Shown here: piece by piece, positions 1 to 11,496 of the stretch | Numbering within the stretch: the stretch's first letter is position 1 | Layout of the letters: each line of letters opens with the position of its first letter | Origin: Arctopsyche grandis | Lineage: Eukaryota > Arthropoda > Insecta > Trichoptera > Hydropsychidae | Assembly: GCF_051622035.1 (NCBI RefSeq) | Contig: NC_135358.1 | Span: 6,778,501-6,842,500 of the forward strand | Reading direction: 5' to 3' | Length of the DNA: 64,000 nucleotides | Translations under genes and position numbers: made by a program | Notes under the pieces: model-generated | What the model was told of the DNA's origin: nothing | The model's database searches: none | What the model saw: the letters and a program-made list of their open reading frames with translations, nothing else

Positions 1-200
1 CCCCGGGCCCCCTTCGGGGCCCCACGGGGCTGCGCCCCTTGTGGCGCCCCCTTTTGAGCCCCATGGGGCTGCGCCCCATGAGGCTGGGCCCCCCCGGGGC
101 CCCACGGGGCTGCGCCCCTCGTGGCGCCCCCTTTTGAGCCCCATGGGGCTGCGCCCCATGAGGCTGGGCCCCCCGGGCCCCCTTCGGGGCCCCGCGGGGG
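1..200. repeat. GC-rich tandem/palindromic repeat
   Basis: A roughly 80-bp GC-rich unit occurs at about 21-100 and 101-180, followed by a partial third copy. Each unit contains small palindromes of the form GGGGCTGCGCCCC and GGGGCCCC. The composition is nearly all G and C, in sharp contrast with the AT-rich flank that begins near 205. The 101-aa open frame across it is a repeat artefact. The origin is not recognised. Confidence 0.75.
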
Positions 201-643
201 TGAATCCATTGAAACGAAAAAAACAAATCGGCGCCCATGGATCGAAAAAAAAAAAAAAATCGAATCACGTGTTCGATGACGTCACCGATCTACGGACGAC
301 GACGACCAAGGATACATACAAAGTCTCTTTCCAAATTATAGATTAGATAATAATATCTCATGGTACTCTAATTTAATTTTTTTGAAAAAGTTCAATTGTT
401 TATTTTTTTTTCAACTTTTACCTTTTACATGCAATTCAACTACCAATTAATTTAATATACATACTTCATTAAATTTTTATTTTACTTTCTAATTTAAATA
501 TGTGCATATTATTTTATTTTTTCTCCTTATATTTAAATATTATTATGTATATGTTGTGTGAATAATTCTATTGCTTGAACTTTTGTTTTTTTATGAATTG
601 TATGTATGTATAAATATATATTAGATTTATGTATAGTTAATTA

Positions 644-1237
644 CACTGTTCGATACGAAAAATGGTTCAGAGACAAGATATGACTTTTCTTATACATAGA
701 TCTATGACCAGTGAACACGAATCTGGTAATAAAAAATGTTGATTGCCTCGAGAATCGGAGATATATGTATTTTTTAAATCGCGCGTTTTTTCTATATCTT
801 GGTGTTGTTCGGTGGATGTCTCAAAATCTGTCAATTTTCCCTTTTAATAGTGTGGCCAGAAAACTATCCCAATAAACATGTTTCAATAGAAAATAGTATT
901 AACAGTGTAAAAAAATCCCAAGTGAAAATACGTACTTTTGACTTTTGATTTGAACTGGACGACTACTTAGAAAAATTTGAAAGCTGAAAAGTACTACAAA
1001 TGAAAGATAAAATAACCGACTATAGATTTCAATATTCATTTTGAACAGGAAATTGACAGATTTTGAGACATCGACCAAACAACACCAAGATATAGAAAAA
1101 TCGCGCGATTTAAAAAACATATATCTCCGAATCTCGAGCCAATCAATATATTTTATTACCAGATTCGTGTTTACTGGGCATAGATCTATAAGAGAAGTCA
1201 TATCTCATCTCTGAACCATTTTTCGTGTCGAACAGTG
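644..1237. mobile_element. Foldback DNA transposon, CACTG termini, TTA target duplication
   Basis: Two arms of about 200 bp (644-845 and about 1045-1237) are inverted copies of each other. The element opens CACTGTTCGATACGAAAAAT and closes with the complement ending CGAACAGTG. It is flanked by the direct repeat TTA (641-643 and 1238-1240). A CACTG end with a 3-bp TWA duplication fits the CMC (Chapaev3-like) group. No transposase is seen, so it is non-autonomous. Assignment to the superfamily is inference. Confidence 0.75.
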
Positions 1238-1263
1238 TTATTTTGTTTCTTCTCTGTAATATT

Positions 1264-1316
1264 TTTGACCATTGTGGCGCATTATGTAGAAATTCCTATA
1301 ATGCCATAATGGTCCA
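1264..1316. repeat. Short foldback repeat (family D), copy 1
   Basis: A GACCATTGTGGCGCATTA half faces a near-complementary half ending ATGGTCC. A second copy in opposite orientation lies at about 39403-39455. The structure recalls the 3' hairpin of the SINE family in this window, but it is separate from any SINE body here. Confidence 0.45.
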
Positions 1317-1320
1317 AACT

Positions 1321-2174
1321 TTAAATAAATAAATAATGCATTTTGATGTCATTATTCGCCTGAGAAATTATTAACTTACATATATAGGCTAAACGAAATT
1401 AGGTATATGTATATTATATTTATACAGGTATATTAAATCGGTTCGGTGATTATTGGTCACAAAGCGCTCGCCCAAAAGTCACTAAAATCTCTATAACGGA
1501 ACACAATGTTACTAATAATCCAATTACCATAAAATCATATAGTTCACATTTGTTTTGATCAATGAAATTCCTTTCAGATGGAATCCAATAAAAAAAAATA
1601 TTCAAGAATCTTTCCCTTGATAAAGTGTAGTCGTTGGCCATTTGGATTAAAATAATACATTTACAAAATTGAACAAACAATTTAAATACGGCCTATATTT
1701 ATTTGATTAATAACTTCGTTTGATTTGGTCAGTAAGTTATACTATCGATCACTGACTATTGTCAGTTTGTCAAAAAATACTTGAAACTATAAGCGGTTTG
1801 ATGGCCATTAAATTTTATCCATAAGATGTTCCGTGCGCGAGATCGCTTTTTGCGGAATAATCCGTTTACCATAATACACTATTATACACTATCACTAAAT
1901 TTTCATAAAAGTTTCTGACCGTTTATTGAAAAAAACTGAGCATTTAATTTGTTGCCTTTAATATACACATTTCTATCAATTATGTATTAGTGAAAAAGAA
2001 GAAGGCACGAAAAACACTGAGTAACATCACAAAATTAAAATTTTTAAACTTAACTTAAGTGGCCAATGACCATAGCATGGCTAACGACTAGTGTTTAGTT
2101 TACAGTTTATGTCACTTCTACTTGCATTTATCATTTAGAACTCAATAAATGTACTGAAATATTTTGAAACTCAC
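1321..2174. other. No gene recognised (AT-rich; probably downstream intron of the flippase gene)
   Basis: I see no conserved coding frame. The 76-aa minus-strand frame at 1450-1680 resembles nothing recognisable. Because the flippase exon at 2175-2373 ends at a donor site, this stretch is probably intron on the minus strand. Confidence 0.4.
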
Positions 2175-2373
2175 CTATAATTACAGCTATTAGAGATACT
2201 ATGAGGAAATAAAAATTAGCCAGTCTTCTGAACTGTTCTACTAAATTCTTGGGGACGAATGTTATTATTGAATATTTGGAGGTTTTTATTCTGTTACTCC
2301 TTTTATTATCGGCTTTCGCTATCTCGCCTGCAATCACCTGTCGAGTTTCTTCCGCGTTCGAAACTCGGTTCCC
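2175..2373 (-). CDS. P4-ATPase (phospholipid flippase), single N-terminal exon, partial gene
   Basis: The exon encodes about 66 aa, including [30 protein letters not shown] and the start of a hydrophobic helix. This is the hallmark N-terminus and first transmembrane segment of P4-ATPases, which move aminophospholipids to the cytoplasmic leaflet with a CDC50 partner. The NRI.TSKY..I.FVPKNL pattern fits the ATP10/ATP11 classes better than ATP8. The exon is bounded by an acceptor (AG just above 2373) and a GTGAGT donor (below 2175) and ends in phase 1. The actuator, DKTGT phosphorylation and other domains are not in the window and must lie beyond its left edge. The first exon upstream was not found. 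The frame itself starts at a non-ATG codon, consistent with an internal exon. Confidence is high for family, moderate for class. Confidence 0.8.
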
Positions 2374-3646
2374 CTGAAAGTTATCAAAAACGTTTCAATA
2401 TTTCAAATCTACAACAATCACAATCAAATTTTAAATTACCCTATCCGAACTTTGCCATCATTACTTATCACTTTAACACATAGTTTACGTTATTTTTCAA
2501 TCAATAATACTTATTACTCGAAATTACCATCACATTTTATCTTGACAATTTTAATTAACCTTTTTTCAACAAATCCACAGTCGATTATCGAGAATCAAGA
2601 ACAATGCATCACTATGATATTGAACAAACTAGACACAAAGCCGATAAGATTGTTATTAACGGTACGCATGTATACGTGTAATAATTCAACGAACGAGGTA
2701 ACATCAGACACACCTAAGTGTGAATACTTTTAAAATTAAAATTACATTAATAATTTATACAGTCGATAAGGCCATAACTTATCAGCCATTTAAATCCAAA
2801 AAAGAAAACATATGTATTTTACATAAATTTACGTTAATTCTGTATATTATAAATACACATTTCATCATTTTCAAGACGTTCAAACTTCAACGTGAATGCA
2901 AACGAATTTATAATTAGCATATATAATACATATGTATATGTAAGTTTGTTCCCTCAGCAAATAGGTACAGAATATAAAAATCATAAATGCATTTTCAATT
3001 GGTTTTGGCTAGTTTTATCGTGTCTGTACACGTCACAGATTGATTTCTTATCAAATTAATTAAACATGGAATAAGTTTCACGGCTATATTGTTAATATTG
3101 CAACACTTTATGCTGTGTGTTAATATTATATGAACTTATATTTATTTATTTAAATACATGGCAGCTAAGCCGATAGACTCACGGGGTTTAACTTATATAA
3201 ATAACAAAATAAAACCAAAGACATTCATAATAATAATAAGAAAGAAGAAAAAAAGTAAACATGAAAATAAAATATGAAAGAAAAATAAAAGAAACGGTAA
3301 CATAATAACTACACGAAAACAAAAGTATACAAAATATATTAGAAAGGAATAATTACAAAAATCCTCCAACCACTTCATCGCCATAAGCACACCGGTGCGC
3401 GCTCCTTCGTATTTAAGGCTATGACTCGAAATTAATTTTGGTTTCCTTACAGCGACATCTAAAAATATCCTGTGATACAATGAAATTGAAAAGAGGCAAT
3501 ATTTTTCGTTAGTTTGTGATAAATTCAAAAGGTAGTGTCAAGGGTTGGCACTAAACACATATAATAGAATAATCAAATCGGTTTCTACAAGCGCGTGGCG
3601 ATTAAGTGATTAAATTTAAGAAAGACAATGTACATATGTAATTTAA
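2374..3646. other. No gene recognised (AT-rich)
   Basis: This stretch holds no conserved frame, RNA gene or clear repeat. It may include upstream intron of the flippase gene, but no further exon was seen. Confidence 0.4.
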
Positions 3647-3817
3647 GACCCGGGCCACACCGTGCCACTTTGTCGGCCTAGTTGCGCAACCAGAAAATAT
3701 GTATGGACATGTGAGCGACAAAGGAGTTGATGGGTGTGGCATGCCCCAGCTAACTGCATACATTGGTCTGCTCACTCTCAACAAAGTCGCTCGCAAGTGG
3801 CACGGTGTGGCCCGGCT
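3647..3817. mobile_element. TTAA-flanked MITE (piggyBac-like)
   Basis: A 171-bp element has GC-rich inverted ends (CGGGCCACACCGTGCCACTT at both termini, in opposite orientation). It is flanked by TTAA at 3643-3646 and 3818-3821. TTAA duplications are diagnostic of piggyBac-type insertion. There is no coding capacity. Confidence 0.7.
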
Positions 3818-3926
3818 TTAAGAAAATTATATCTATGTACTTTTTTCAAAATACTATATAAAACTAATATATCAATTTCAAAAATCATCTAAACCAGTCA
3901 TATGTAGATACACCATTTAAATAAAA

Positions 3927-4179
3927 GGTGACCGGAAAAATGCCCTCGAGATAGTTGCACTCTCGAGACACCCAAACTTTCAAAGATGCTCAAGGAGAAC
4001 TAACGCAATATAATTCCACAAAAAAGCGTCAAGGGGTATTTATATGTTATCCGAGGGTGCTAACCTTTTTTTGTGGAATTCTATTGCGTAAGTTATTTTT
4101 GAGCGCCTTTGAAAATTATGACTTCTCGAAACTGCGCTACTTACTATTCAATGCAATTTAGTGCATCTTTCCGGGAACC
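3927..4179. mobile_element. Foldback MITE family B, copy 1
   Basis: The ends read GGTGACCGGAAAAATGC and the complement of GGTTCCCGGAAAGATGC. The flanks repeat AAATAAAAG (8-9 bp target duplication). Inside is a second palindrome built on ACGCAAT.TAATTCCACAAAAAA. A second copy in the same orientation is at 58655-58899. The 8-9 bp duplication suggests a Mutator-like or hAT mobiliser. Confidence 0.7.
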
Positions 4180-5220
4180 AAATAAAAGTATATGTATGTA
4201 TGTAAACTCAAGCACTCTTCTGATCAAAAATTTGACAAAATATTGGGTCACCCTCCAAATTGGCTGATTAATTGTTAAAATGACACGTTTTCACGGCTCT
4301 ATTCAGTAAATAGTGAGAAAAAGTGTATATACAGATATAAATCACTGCTAATAAATTGAATGAAAAGTTTCGCGATATGGAATAGAATGTCTAGCGGAGG
4401 AAAAACGCTCTCACCATTGTGAAAAAGTCTGCTGCACGTAGGTGAATGAAAACTATTCGTTATTGAAAGTATGTGGTATTGTTATCGATTCTGAAATTCG
4501 CGATAAGATGTCATGCTATTATATCATTGAGATAAAGCGATACCGTACATATTTTAACCATTGTATGTACTTCTCGACATCGAGCATCTTGCAGCCAAAT
4601 TCAATAAAGGCTAGATCAGACAGCAGTTTTCACAATTACAACATCACTCATTTCACCTGGTGCACAAGCAACGTCTATCCGGAAGTTGATGAAAAGTTTT
4701 AAAATTCGGAAGTACATAAAGTGCACTCGCGAAACCGAATTGTGAAGAATATGTGCATTTCAATATGAATACTTATTGTTGAGTCATTTCATAAATAGTC
4801 TCATTATTGCTTTATTATTTAAGTGATATACGGCACGGCACGCTCATTAATTTCAAACGTGAAAATTTATAACGTCTACACCCCCTAGTTATAGTTTGCC
4901 TTCATATCGTTTTCAAACGGCATATTGATGAAGTTTTCAATTTAATAACAACATAAATAAAATTATACATACACGTTTTCAGTTGTCAGTTGAGATGATA
5001 AGTTTTGCCAGTTTCATTGTATGAAACGTGTGGTTTTAAGTTCCATTCCAACCATTCGAGTCCAAATGTATTTAATTATTTTTGCAGGCTGTACATTTTT
5101 TCTGCAATTAACCGAATGCTTTATAACTAGTAACGTTTTCTTCTAAACGCATTTCTTTGAAAGACATATTTTCATATGCAAATTGTGAGCCAAGTTTCAA
5201 ACCAGTAATGTGTTTAGTAA
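4180..5220. other. No gene recognised
   Basis: AT-rich sequence with no supported gene. The 86-aa frame at 4442-4702 has no recognisable domain. GTTTAGTAA before 5221 provides the left TAA flank of the next element. Confidence 0.4.
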
Positions 5221-5316
5221 CACTGAGCAACAAAAGAGCGGAGACTAATGAATTGTTGGTTTGCTCTCGTTTATGAGATGCAGTGGCGTAGCTACCGCGC
5301 CCGCAGATCACGCAAT

Positions 5317-7149
5317 TGATTTGATTTTTAAATGCTTTTTATTATTACGAAATTATGTTCACAATACATCTTATATCTATTTTAATAGCTACTGATCTAC
5401 TGATCATTTTCTATTTTACAATTTTAATTTAATTTGGTTAGTAATCACTGTATTATATTATTCTAATGTTAATCTAAAGCATAATAGGAAAAAGAGCTCA
5501 AAAACCTATTTACAATCCTTATAAATGTTCATAATACATCTAATACATAATATTAATTAAAGACTATCTAAAGTCGATGACCTAAAGCAGATTGTGTTTA
5601 GGTAATCTGTGTTTATACCTGAAGGGTATAGACATTTTGTTGTAATCACCGAGACTCTTCACAAGTGTGTTAGTATGGTTATTAGTGATTCTTTCATAGA
5701 ATCTACTGGTTAGTTTGTTAGTAATGTCTGTAACAAACGGAATATTATATATAGCATGCAGTTTTTTCAGGTTAGTATATATGGGTGTATTATAAATTAT
5801 TTTAAGGGATTTATTTTGTATTACTTGGAGCTTGGAAAGGTTAGTATTCGAGGCGTTATTCCATACAGGTGAAGCATAGGTTAATAATGGTAATATGAGC
5901 GCGCGATATAATTTTATTTTATTTAGCGTTGATAAAGAACTATGGCGATTAAATATTGGATATATTGAGGATATACCCCGCATCGCCTTGCATTTCGCTG
6001 CCTCAATGTGAGGTGCCCATCTCATTCTTTTATCAAACGTTACTCCTAAATATTTTATTACTGACTGCCATTTCAGACTTTCTCCAGAGGGGATTTTCAG
6101 ATCTGAACTTGGCTTATGTTTTCTAACACTAAAGAATATGGCGTCTGTTTTGGTTTGATTAATTTGAATTTTCCACTTAGTGAAGTGTTCAGTCATTGTT
6201 TTAATTGCAAATTCAAGATTTTTAAGAATAGTGTCTGGTTTTTTGCTACTTGTGAAGCAAGCTGTATCATCTGCATATAGGGCTATGTGACAGTTTTTTG
6301 GAATAGGTATGTCATTTATATATATGGAGAACAAGAGTGGGCCAAGCAAGCTCCCCTGCGGAACGCCAGCTGCGATTATTTTTGGAGACGATAATTCATT
6401 ATTTACGCTAACCACTAGCTTTCTACGAGTTAAGTACGATTTGATGATGAGAATTAGGTAGTTTGGTATTTTGTTAATAAGGAGCTTATGAATGAGTCCA
6501 TCGTGCCAAACCGTGTCGAAGGCCTTTTCTATGTCGAGACATACCATTCCGGTACTTCTCTTCATATTAAAGTTCTTCGTCACGTGTTCAGTTAGTCTTG
6601 TAAGTTGTTGGGTCGTGGAATGTCCAGTGCGAAATCCAAATTGTTCATTTATTAATTTCTTATTTACGACTTTAAGTAAACGTGTGTAGATTATTTTTTC
6701 CAGAATTTTTGAAAGCGTGCAAAGTAAGCTAATGGGTCGATAATTGGCCGGGTTTTTTGAGCTTTTATCGGGCTTAAGTATGGGAATTACGTTGGCTGTT
6801 TTCCAGTATTCTGGGAAATACCCGGTGAGTAAACATGCGTTGAATATTTTAGATAGTGAGACTAAAGCTTTAAATGGAAGTTGTTTGATTGTGATGTTAT
6901 CTATTGAATCTCGCCCAGGTGCCTTTTTATTTTTTAAATTACGTATTATATTTTGGATTTCACACGGATGCACCAATTTTATATTTTTAGTACTGTTAGT
7001 GGGAGTTTTTGTGATGATTTTAATGGACCGGTTGACTTTATTATGCGTTGGTATGTGATTATAATGTTGTGTGAGTGTGTGATGTTTTTGGAAGGATTTT
7101 GATAATAGTTCTGCTTTGTCGCAATCACGCGTCACTGAGATTCCTGCAA
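5317..7149 (-). mobile_element. 5'-truncated Jockey-like non-LTR retrotransposon
   Basis: A 13-bp perfect target duplication, CAGATCACGCAAT, flanks the insertion (5304-5316 and 7150-7162). The reverse transcriptase reads on the minus strand. The 3' end lies at 5317 after an AT-rich 3' UTR of about 265 bp without a long poly(A). The endonuclease half of ORF2 and all of ORF1 are missing, a usual outcome of incomplete target-primed reverse transcription. The perfect duplication and open RT frame suggest a young insertion. Confidence 0.85.
5582..7135 (-). CDS. Reverse transcriptase ORF2 fragment (Jockey-like LINE)
   Basis: The open frame is 517 aa without a stop. It carries the RT fingers/palm motifs NYRPISLLCTLSKILEK, GFR.GHSTTQQL, the DIEKAFDTVWH block, AAGVPQGSLLGPLLFSIYIND, and the catalytic YADD at about residues 286-289. 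A thumb and C-terminal extension (KYLGVTFDKRMRWAPHI, LTYASPVWNNAS) follow, as in Jockey-clade elements. The upstream apurinic endonuclease domain is absent. The apparent N-terminus is therefore the truncation point, not a native start. Without endonuclease the copy is not autonomous. Confidence 0.85.
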   Translation of the reverse strand: MTRDCDKAELLSKSFQKHHTLTQHYNHIPTHNKVNRSIKIITKTPTNSTKNIKLVHPCEIQNIIRNLKNKKAPGRDSIDNITIKQLPFKALVSLSKIFNACLLTGYFPEYWKTANVIPILKPDKSSKNPANYRPISLLCTLSKILEKIIYTRLLKVVNKKLINEQFGFRTGHSTTQQLTRLTEHVTKNFNMKRSTGMVCLDIEKAFDTVWHDGLIHKLLINKIPNYLILIIKSYLTRRKLVVSVNNELSSPKIIAAGVPQGSLLGPLLFSIYINDIPIPKNCHIALYADDTACFTSSKKPDTILKNLEFAIKTMTEHFTKWKIQINQTKTDAIFFSVRKHKPSSDLKIPSGESLKWQSVIKYLGVTFDKRMRWAPHIEAAKCKAMRGISSIYPIFNRHSSLSTLNKIKLYRALILPLLTYASPVWNNASNTNLSKLQVIQNKSLKIIYNTPIYTNLKKLHAIYNIPFVTDITNKLTSRFYERITNNHTNTLVKSLGDYNKMSIPFRYKHRLPKHNLL

Positions 7150-8413
7150 CAGATCACGCAATGCGGGAGGGCGCCACAAAGCGGCGCGCCTTTTTCACTG
7201 ATTTTTTAATTTGTTCTGTTATTTCTTTGTAATAATTTTTTTTTTTTAAAAAAAAAAAAATCTCTTATTTTTCAATTTATTTGCATTTCGTTTTATTTTA
7301 TGTACATACATATAGCTAAGAATTCTATCTTATTCTTGTATATATTTTTTCAGTGTTAAAACAATTAAATAAATTTATGAGGCGTGAAAACCAATAAAAT
7401 TTGCAAATTTATAATTTTTTTGCTGTCAACATTAACAGGTGGAAGTTTTTAAGGAAAATTCACCATCAGTTACTTTAAACAAATTGTGCACTGCCTGTCG
7501 TCCAGATTAGATGTTTTAAAATCTTTTACAGAATTAATTTTAAAAAGTAAAAGAAAGGAAGGGGGGGCGCCTGACATTCACGCTACGCCACTGACGAGAT
7601 GAGAGTTTAATAATAAAATGCGCAGTTTTTCCATTTTTTTTTTTTTTTTGACTTTACAGTATTTAACTCAATATCTATTATTGCTAGTGAGTATTTGAAT
7701 CAATAGTCAGGTGTTTTGTTCATTGATTGTGATTTTTTATTGTTTTCAAATACCTATAATTAACTATCTATCGAATTTTAAATCAAAAATATATATTTTT
7801 ATCGAGCTATCATGCATTTATTGGACCAGTTATATATTTCACTACGTTTGCAATGGTTGATTTTCAATCCCAATATTTTTTTAAATTTCTATATGAAATT
7901 TTCACGCTCGTAAGTGAGCGCGAGCGAGTGAGATCGAATGATGCGCTATCCATTCTTCATCTCGCTCTTGCATCATGCATACGGACATCAACAACACCCT
8001 TTTTACTTTATTTAATATACCGCTTGAATTAGTTAGGTTAGATAGTAATAAAATATATTGAAATAAAAAAACCAATCCTTATAAACGTGGTGATTAGCGA
8101 AAAAAAAAAGTATTTATTTTTGGCTTTTAAAATTTGCTAGATAATTAATTATACGTATTTTAAAACAATTATAAATCACAATCAATAGACAAAACACCCG
8201 AATATTGATTACAACACTTATTTTTAATACAGCAATACTAGATTTTGAGTTAAAGACCGCAACAACCAAAAAACTGTTAAAATTGCGCATTTTTTTAAGC
8301 GCTCACATATCATAAACAAGAGCAAACCAACAAAAATCATTGTCATATTCTAATTCAGTGAATCAAACTTAGTAACGATTGATTAGTCTCCACTGTGGTA
8401 ACTCAAAAACGTG

Positions 8414-9150
8414 ATCTACAAAGGTCGAAATCACATACGTAGGAAAGCGAACATGGTTTTTTAGATACCTTTAAACATGCGAAAAAAATGTGGCACGCCT
8501 TGCACATATTTATGGCACACCCAGCATAATCAAATTCTCAAAACAATCTCAAATTCACCCCCTGGAGTGTTTTCGTTAAAATGTTATCCTTACTTGACAG
8601 TGATCGATGTATCCTTCAAATCGGTCTCCGTGACGAGACAGAATGTTAAATTACAGAAAACGCAAATATCGGAAGGCAAAGATCGAAAATCGAAAGATCT
8701 TAAGTCGAAAGATCAAAAAAAAAAAAATGGTGCATGGTAAACGGTACATACTCACTTAATTTGCGCGAGCAGGATACAACATGAACAAGAGGAACAGGCT
8801 TTTCCTCCCGTATTAATGTGCGCACGCAGAATACGGGAGGAAAAACATGTTCCTCTTGTTCCTGTTGTATCCTGCTCGCGCAAATTAAGTGAGTATGTAC
8901 GTAAGTATGTACCGTTTACCATGCACTTTATTTTTTTGATCTTTCGACTTAAGATCTTTCGATTTTCGATCTTTGATCTTTGCCTTCCGATATTTGTGTT
9001 TTCTGTAATTTAACATTCTGTCTCGTCACGTAGACCCCCTTCAAATATGGGATCAACAGTGTATCCCATATTTGAAGAAATGTAGTAGAACCCCCACAGT
9101 GGGGAGCCAAGCAAACGACGTGCCGTTCATCCCTGTGTGATTTCGCCCTT
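8414..9150. mobile_element. Insertion with GGTCGAAATCACA-type inverted ends
   Basis: Relative to the uninterrupted family A copies at 25.9 and 62.2 kb, this copy is broken after AACTCAAAAACGTGAT (8401-8416) and resumes at about TTGTTGCTCAGTG (9152). The inserted piece begins near GGTCGAAATCACA and ends near TGTGATTTCGCCC, an inverted pair. The exact ends and target duplication are not clear. Its centre is the long hairpin at 8628-9031. Confidence 0.5.
8628..9031. repeat. ~400-bp near-perfect inverted repeat (hairpin)
   Basis: Arms of about 190-205 bp (8628-8815 and 8826-9031) are complementary over nearly their whole length. They differ only by a few substitutions and small indels (for example an extra TACGTAAG-type segment in the right arm). 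The loop is about 10-20 bases around 8820. The short open frames here (8477-8740, 8816-9013) are arms of the hairpin, not genes. Confidence 0.85.
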
Positions 9151-11496
9151 ATTGTTGCTCAGTGTAATATGCATTCGCTGTAACTTCATTTTTCGACACG
9201 ATATCAATAGATGGGATAATAACATGTAATTTTAAACCTTATTACCTTAAAAAAGGGTTTCCCGCTAATGACAAATAAACTAAATTTAGTAAGTTGAACA
9301 AATTATTTAATTTCGTAGCTATTATGTATCATTTGCAACTATATTGTATAGCAACCATTCACACACTTATTAAAAACCATGAAAATGTTATCAGTTATAT
9401 TTTAACAATTTGTCATTCGAAAAAGGTGTTACTCAAATGACTCACGATTACTCGCTTTCGACCAATTGATTTCCAAGGATTTATCTAGAATCATAAAAAC
9501 GTAATAATATGACTATGTACTTAGTTCAAGTGATAGAACAATCTAAATGTCTTTGTGAATGTATTCATTTATAAGTTTTGGGTGTGTAAGATGTAAATTA
9601 TTTTACTTAAAATAACCATTCTGTCTTATATCTAGTCTAAAACTCTTGGCAATTCTAATGATACCCAGATATGGAGAGAGAATATGAGGAGGACCATTTT
9701 TATGTAAATGGGCACTAGTGATAAAATAAAACAAGTATCTAACTTTCAGAAAATTTATTTAACTCGATTAAACTGGGTTTCTATTTTACTTTACGTACAT
9801 TCACAAACAGTTGTCTTGCTAAATCCTAAACATAATATTTTGACTACATTACACGTCAATTTGCCAAATGCGTCATACGCAATGGAATATTCATTTAGTA
9901 ATCACAGAATCAAGAAGAGAATAGATTACATTACATATTTATGTATACAAAGGTGTGGGGAACGGGAAGGAGAGGATGGTACGGTAGTTTCCTAAAAGTG
10001 TCCACTAGGAGTAATATCAGGGTAAGGCCTTTTCTTTTTTAAGATACAGATTCACATGTGTGAACAAGCAAAACATCAATAAACACAACAGTGTGATTGT
10101 TGCATAAAACTTCACTATTCACGAAATCAATAATTCAAAAATGCAGGTGTTCCGAAGGATAAACACAACGCCAGAGACACACATTCACACGAGAATATAC
10201 ATATACCCTGAGACAACTGTATGAAATAGATTAAATAAGCGGTAACAAATTATTTAAACATCAGCTGCCTCGTTTTAAGTCAGAGAGGTTTAATACGATC
10301 TATTCGTATACAACGAAAGAAAAGGAATACGGTTAGTATAATATTGGATATGTTTAACTTAACCAGCTGTCGAAATTTTCTGTTGGATGTGTTGACAATG
10401 GTGCAATTAACACTTTGGCGATTTCAGTACGATATTTAACGACTTTTTAAAGTTTTGCAATTTGGTATATGAATTCAATTTAAGGATGATGGCACTGTAG
10501 AAGTCTCTCTCGCCGTTAGCTACACCACAGAATCTGTAGTCACTCAACAGCGTGTAACATCGAGAATGTTTTAAACAGACTGTATATTACAAACGCACTC
10601 ACCGTACGCACTTAATGTTAACACAGTATCGACTATATGTAGATATTATTACACGTTAGTTATTTACAGATATTACAATGTTAGTTTAAAATAAAATGAG
10701 GAAATTTAAAATAGAGATATATAAATATATAGTAGAGGTTAAGATAAATATATAAGGCAGTTTTCAGTAGAACTTGTCTTTCATAGCTCGAGATTGAAAA
10801 TCATTTTTTCCTATCAATGACGGATGGTTTCTAGTACACGCGATGACTTTTTTTTTAATTGCAAGCAATTAACACGCATACGTTTTACCCAAAAAAGGAC
10901 CTTTCTAGGATAAAAAAATCTATACACATGATGAAACATAGGGTAGTAAATATTTACCAACTGCATTTTTAAACGATGGAGCAAAAATCATGAAATGGCA
11001 TTTAAAATAAAACTATCATAAATACATGTCACGAAAAATATTCACTTAAAATTATAGAAAAGGTACACAAACGAAAAAATAATAATAAGAGCTCTTCATT
11101 AAAATATATTGAATAAAATTTTGCACTTAAAACAATGCCAAACGTTTTATAATAACACTATTTGTACTATTAATGGCAAAAAAGTTGCAATAACTTCAAT
11201 AAGTTAAATACTAAACGAGTTTAATTTATTTGAAATTATAAATGGGAACAATTTAATTGTCCATTTCATAAAATAAATGTGCATTTAAAATTTTTTTCTG
11301 TACATTACAAAAAAATTGTGCGCATTTCTAAATGACGGATACAGATTGCATAAGAAAGTTTGCTTTGATCATTGAAAAAATATTTGCTACTTAAGGTGGA
11401 TGAAATGTGCATTAAAATGACAGATGAACTGTATCGGCAACATCGCGAATACCAAAATACGAACCAACGTTTGGTTGGGTTTTATTTATTAATGGC

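Larger units (their letters stand above)
5281..7593. mobile_element. Non-autonomous hAT element, interrupted by a LINE
   Basis: The terminal repeats are CAGTGGCGTAGC (5281) and GCTACGCCACTG (7593), typical hAT ends. The 8-bp flanks are ATGAGATG (5273-5280) and ACGAGATG (7594-7601), a target duplication with one mismatch. Without the LINE and its duplication the element is about 467 bp. No hAT transposase domain is visible in it. It sits inside the left arm of the family A foldback element. Confidence 0.8.
5221..9164. mobile_element. Composite: CACTG foldback element (family A, copy 1) carrying nested insertions
   Basis: The host element begins CACTGAGCAACAAAA at 5221 and ends with the complementary GTTGCTCAGTG at 9164. 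TAA flanks it on both sides (5218-5220, 9165-9167). Other copies are at 25907-26411 and 62224-62770. The two arms carry inverted segments (GAGCGGAGACTAAT and its complement ATTAGTCTCC). The host is only about 0.5 kb in uninterrupted copies. Here it is enlarged by an hAT element at 5281-7593 and another insertion at about 8414-9150. CACTG ends with a TAA duplication suggest the CMC/Chapaev3-like group (inference). Confidence 0.75.

Noticed and set aside
899-1201. 100-aa minus-strand open frame
   Set aside because: It lies wholly inside the family C foldback element and spans its right arm.
3193-3528. 111-aa minus-strand open frame as a flippase exon
   Set aside because: It lacks P-type ATPase motifs and is dominated by low-complexity hydrophobic sequence.
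4442-4702. 86-aa plus-strand open frame
   Set aside because: No recognisable domain and no splice context; composition is like the flanks.
8477-9013. 87-aa and 65-aa open frames
   Set aside because: They are the two arms of the 400-bp hairpin read as protein, with no domain.
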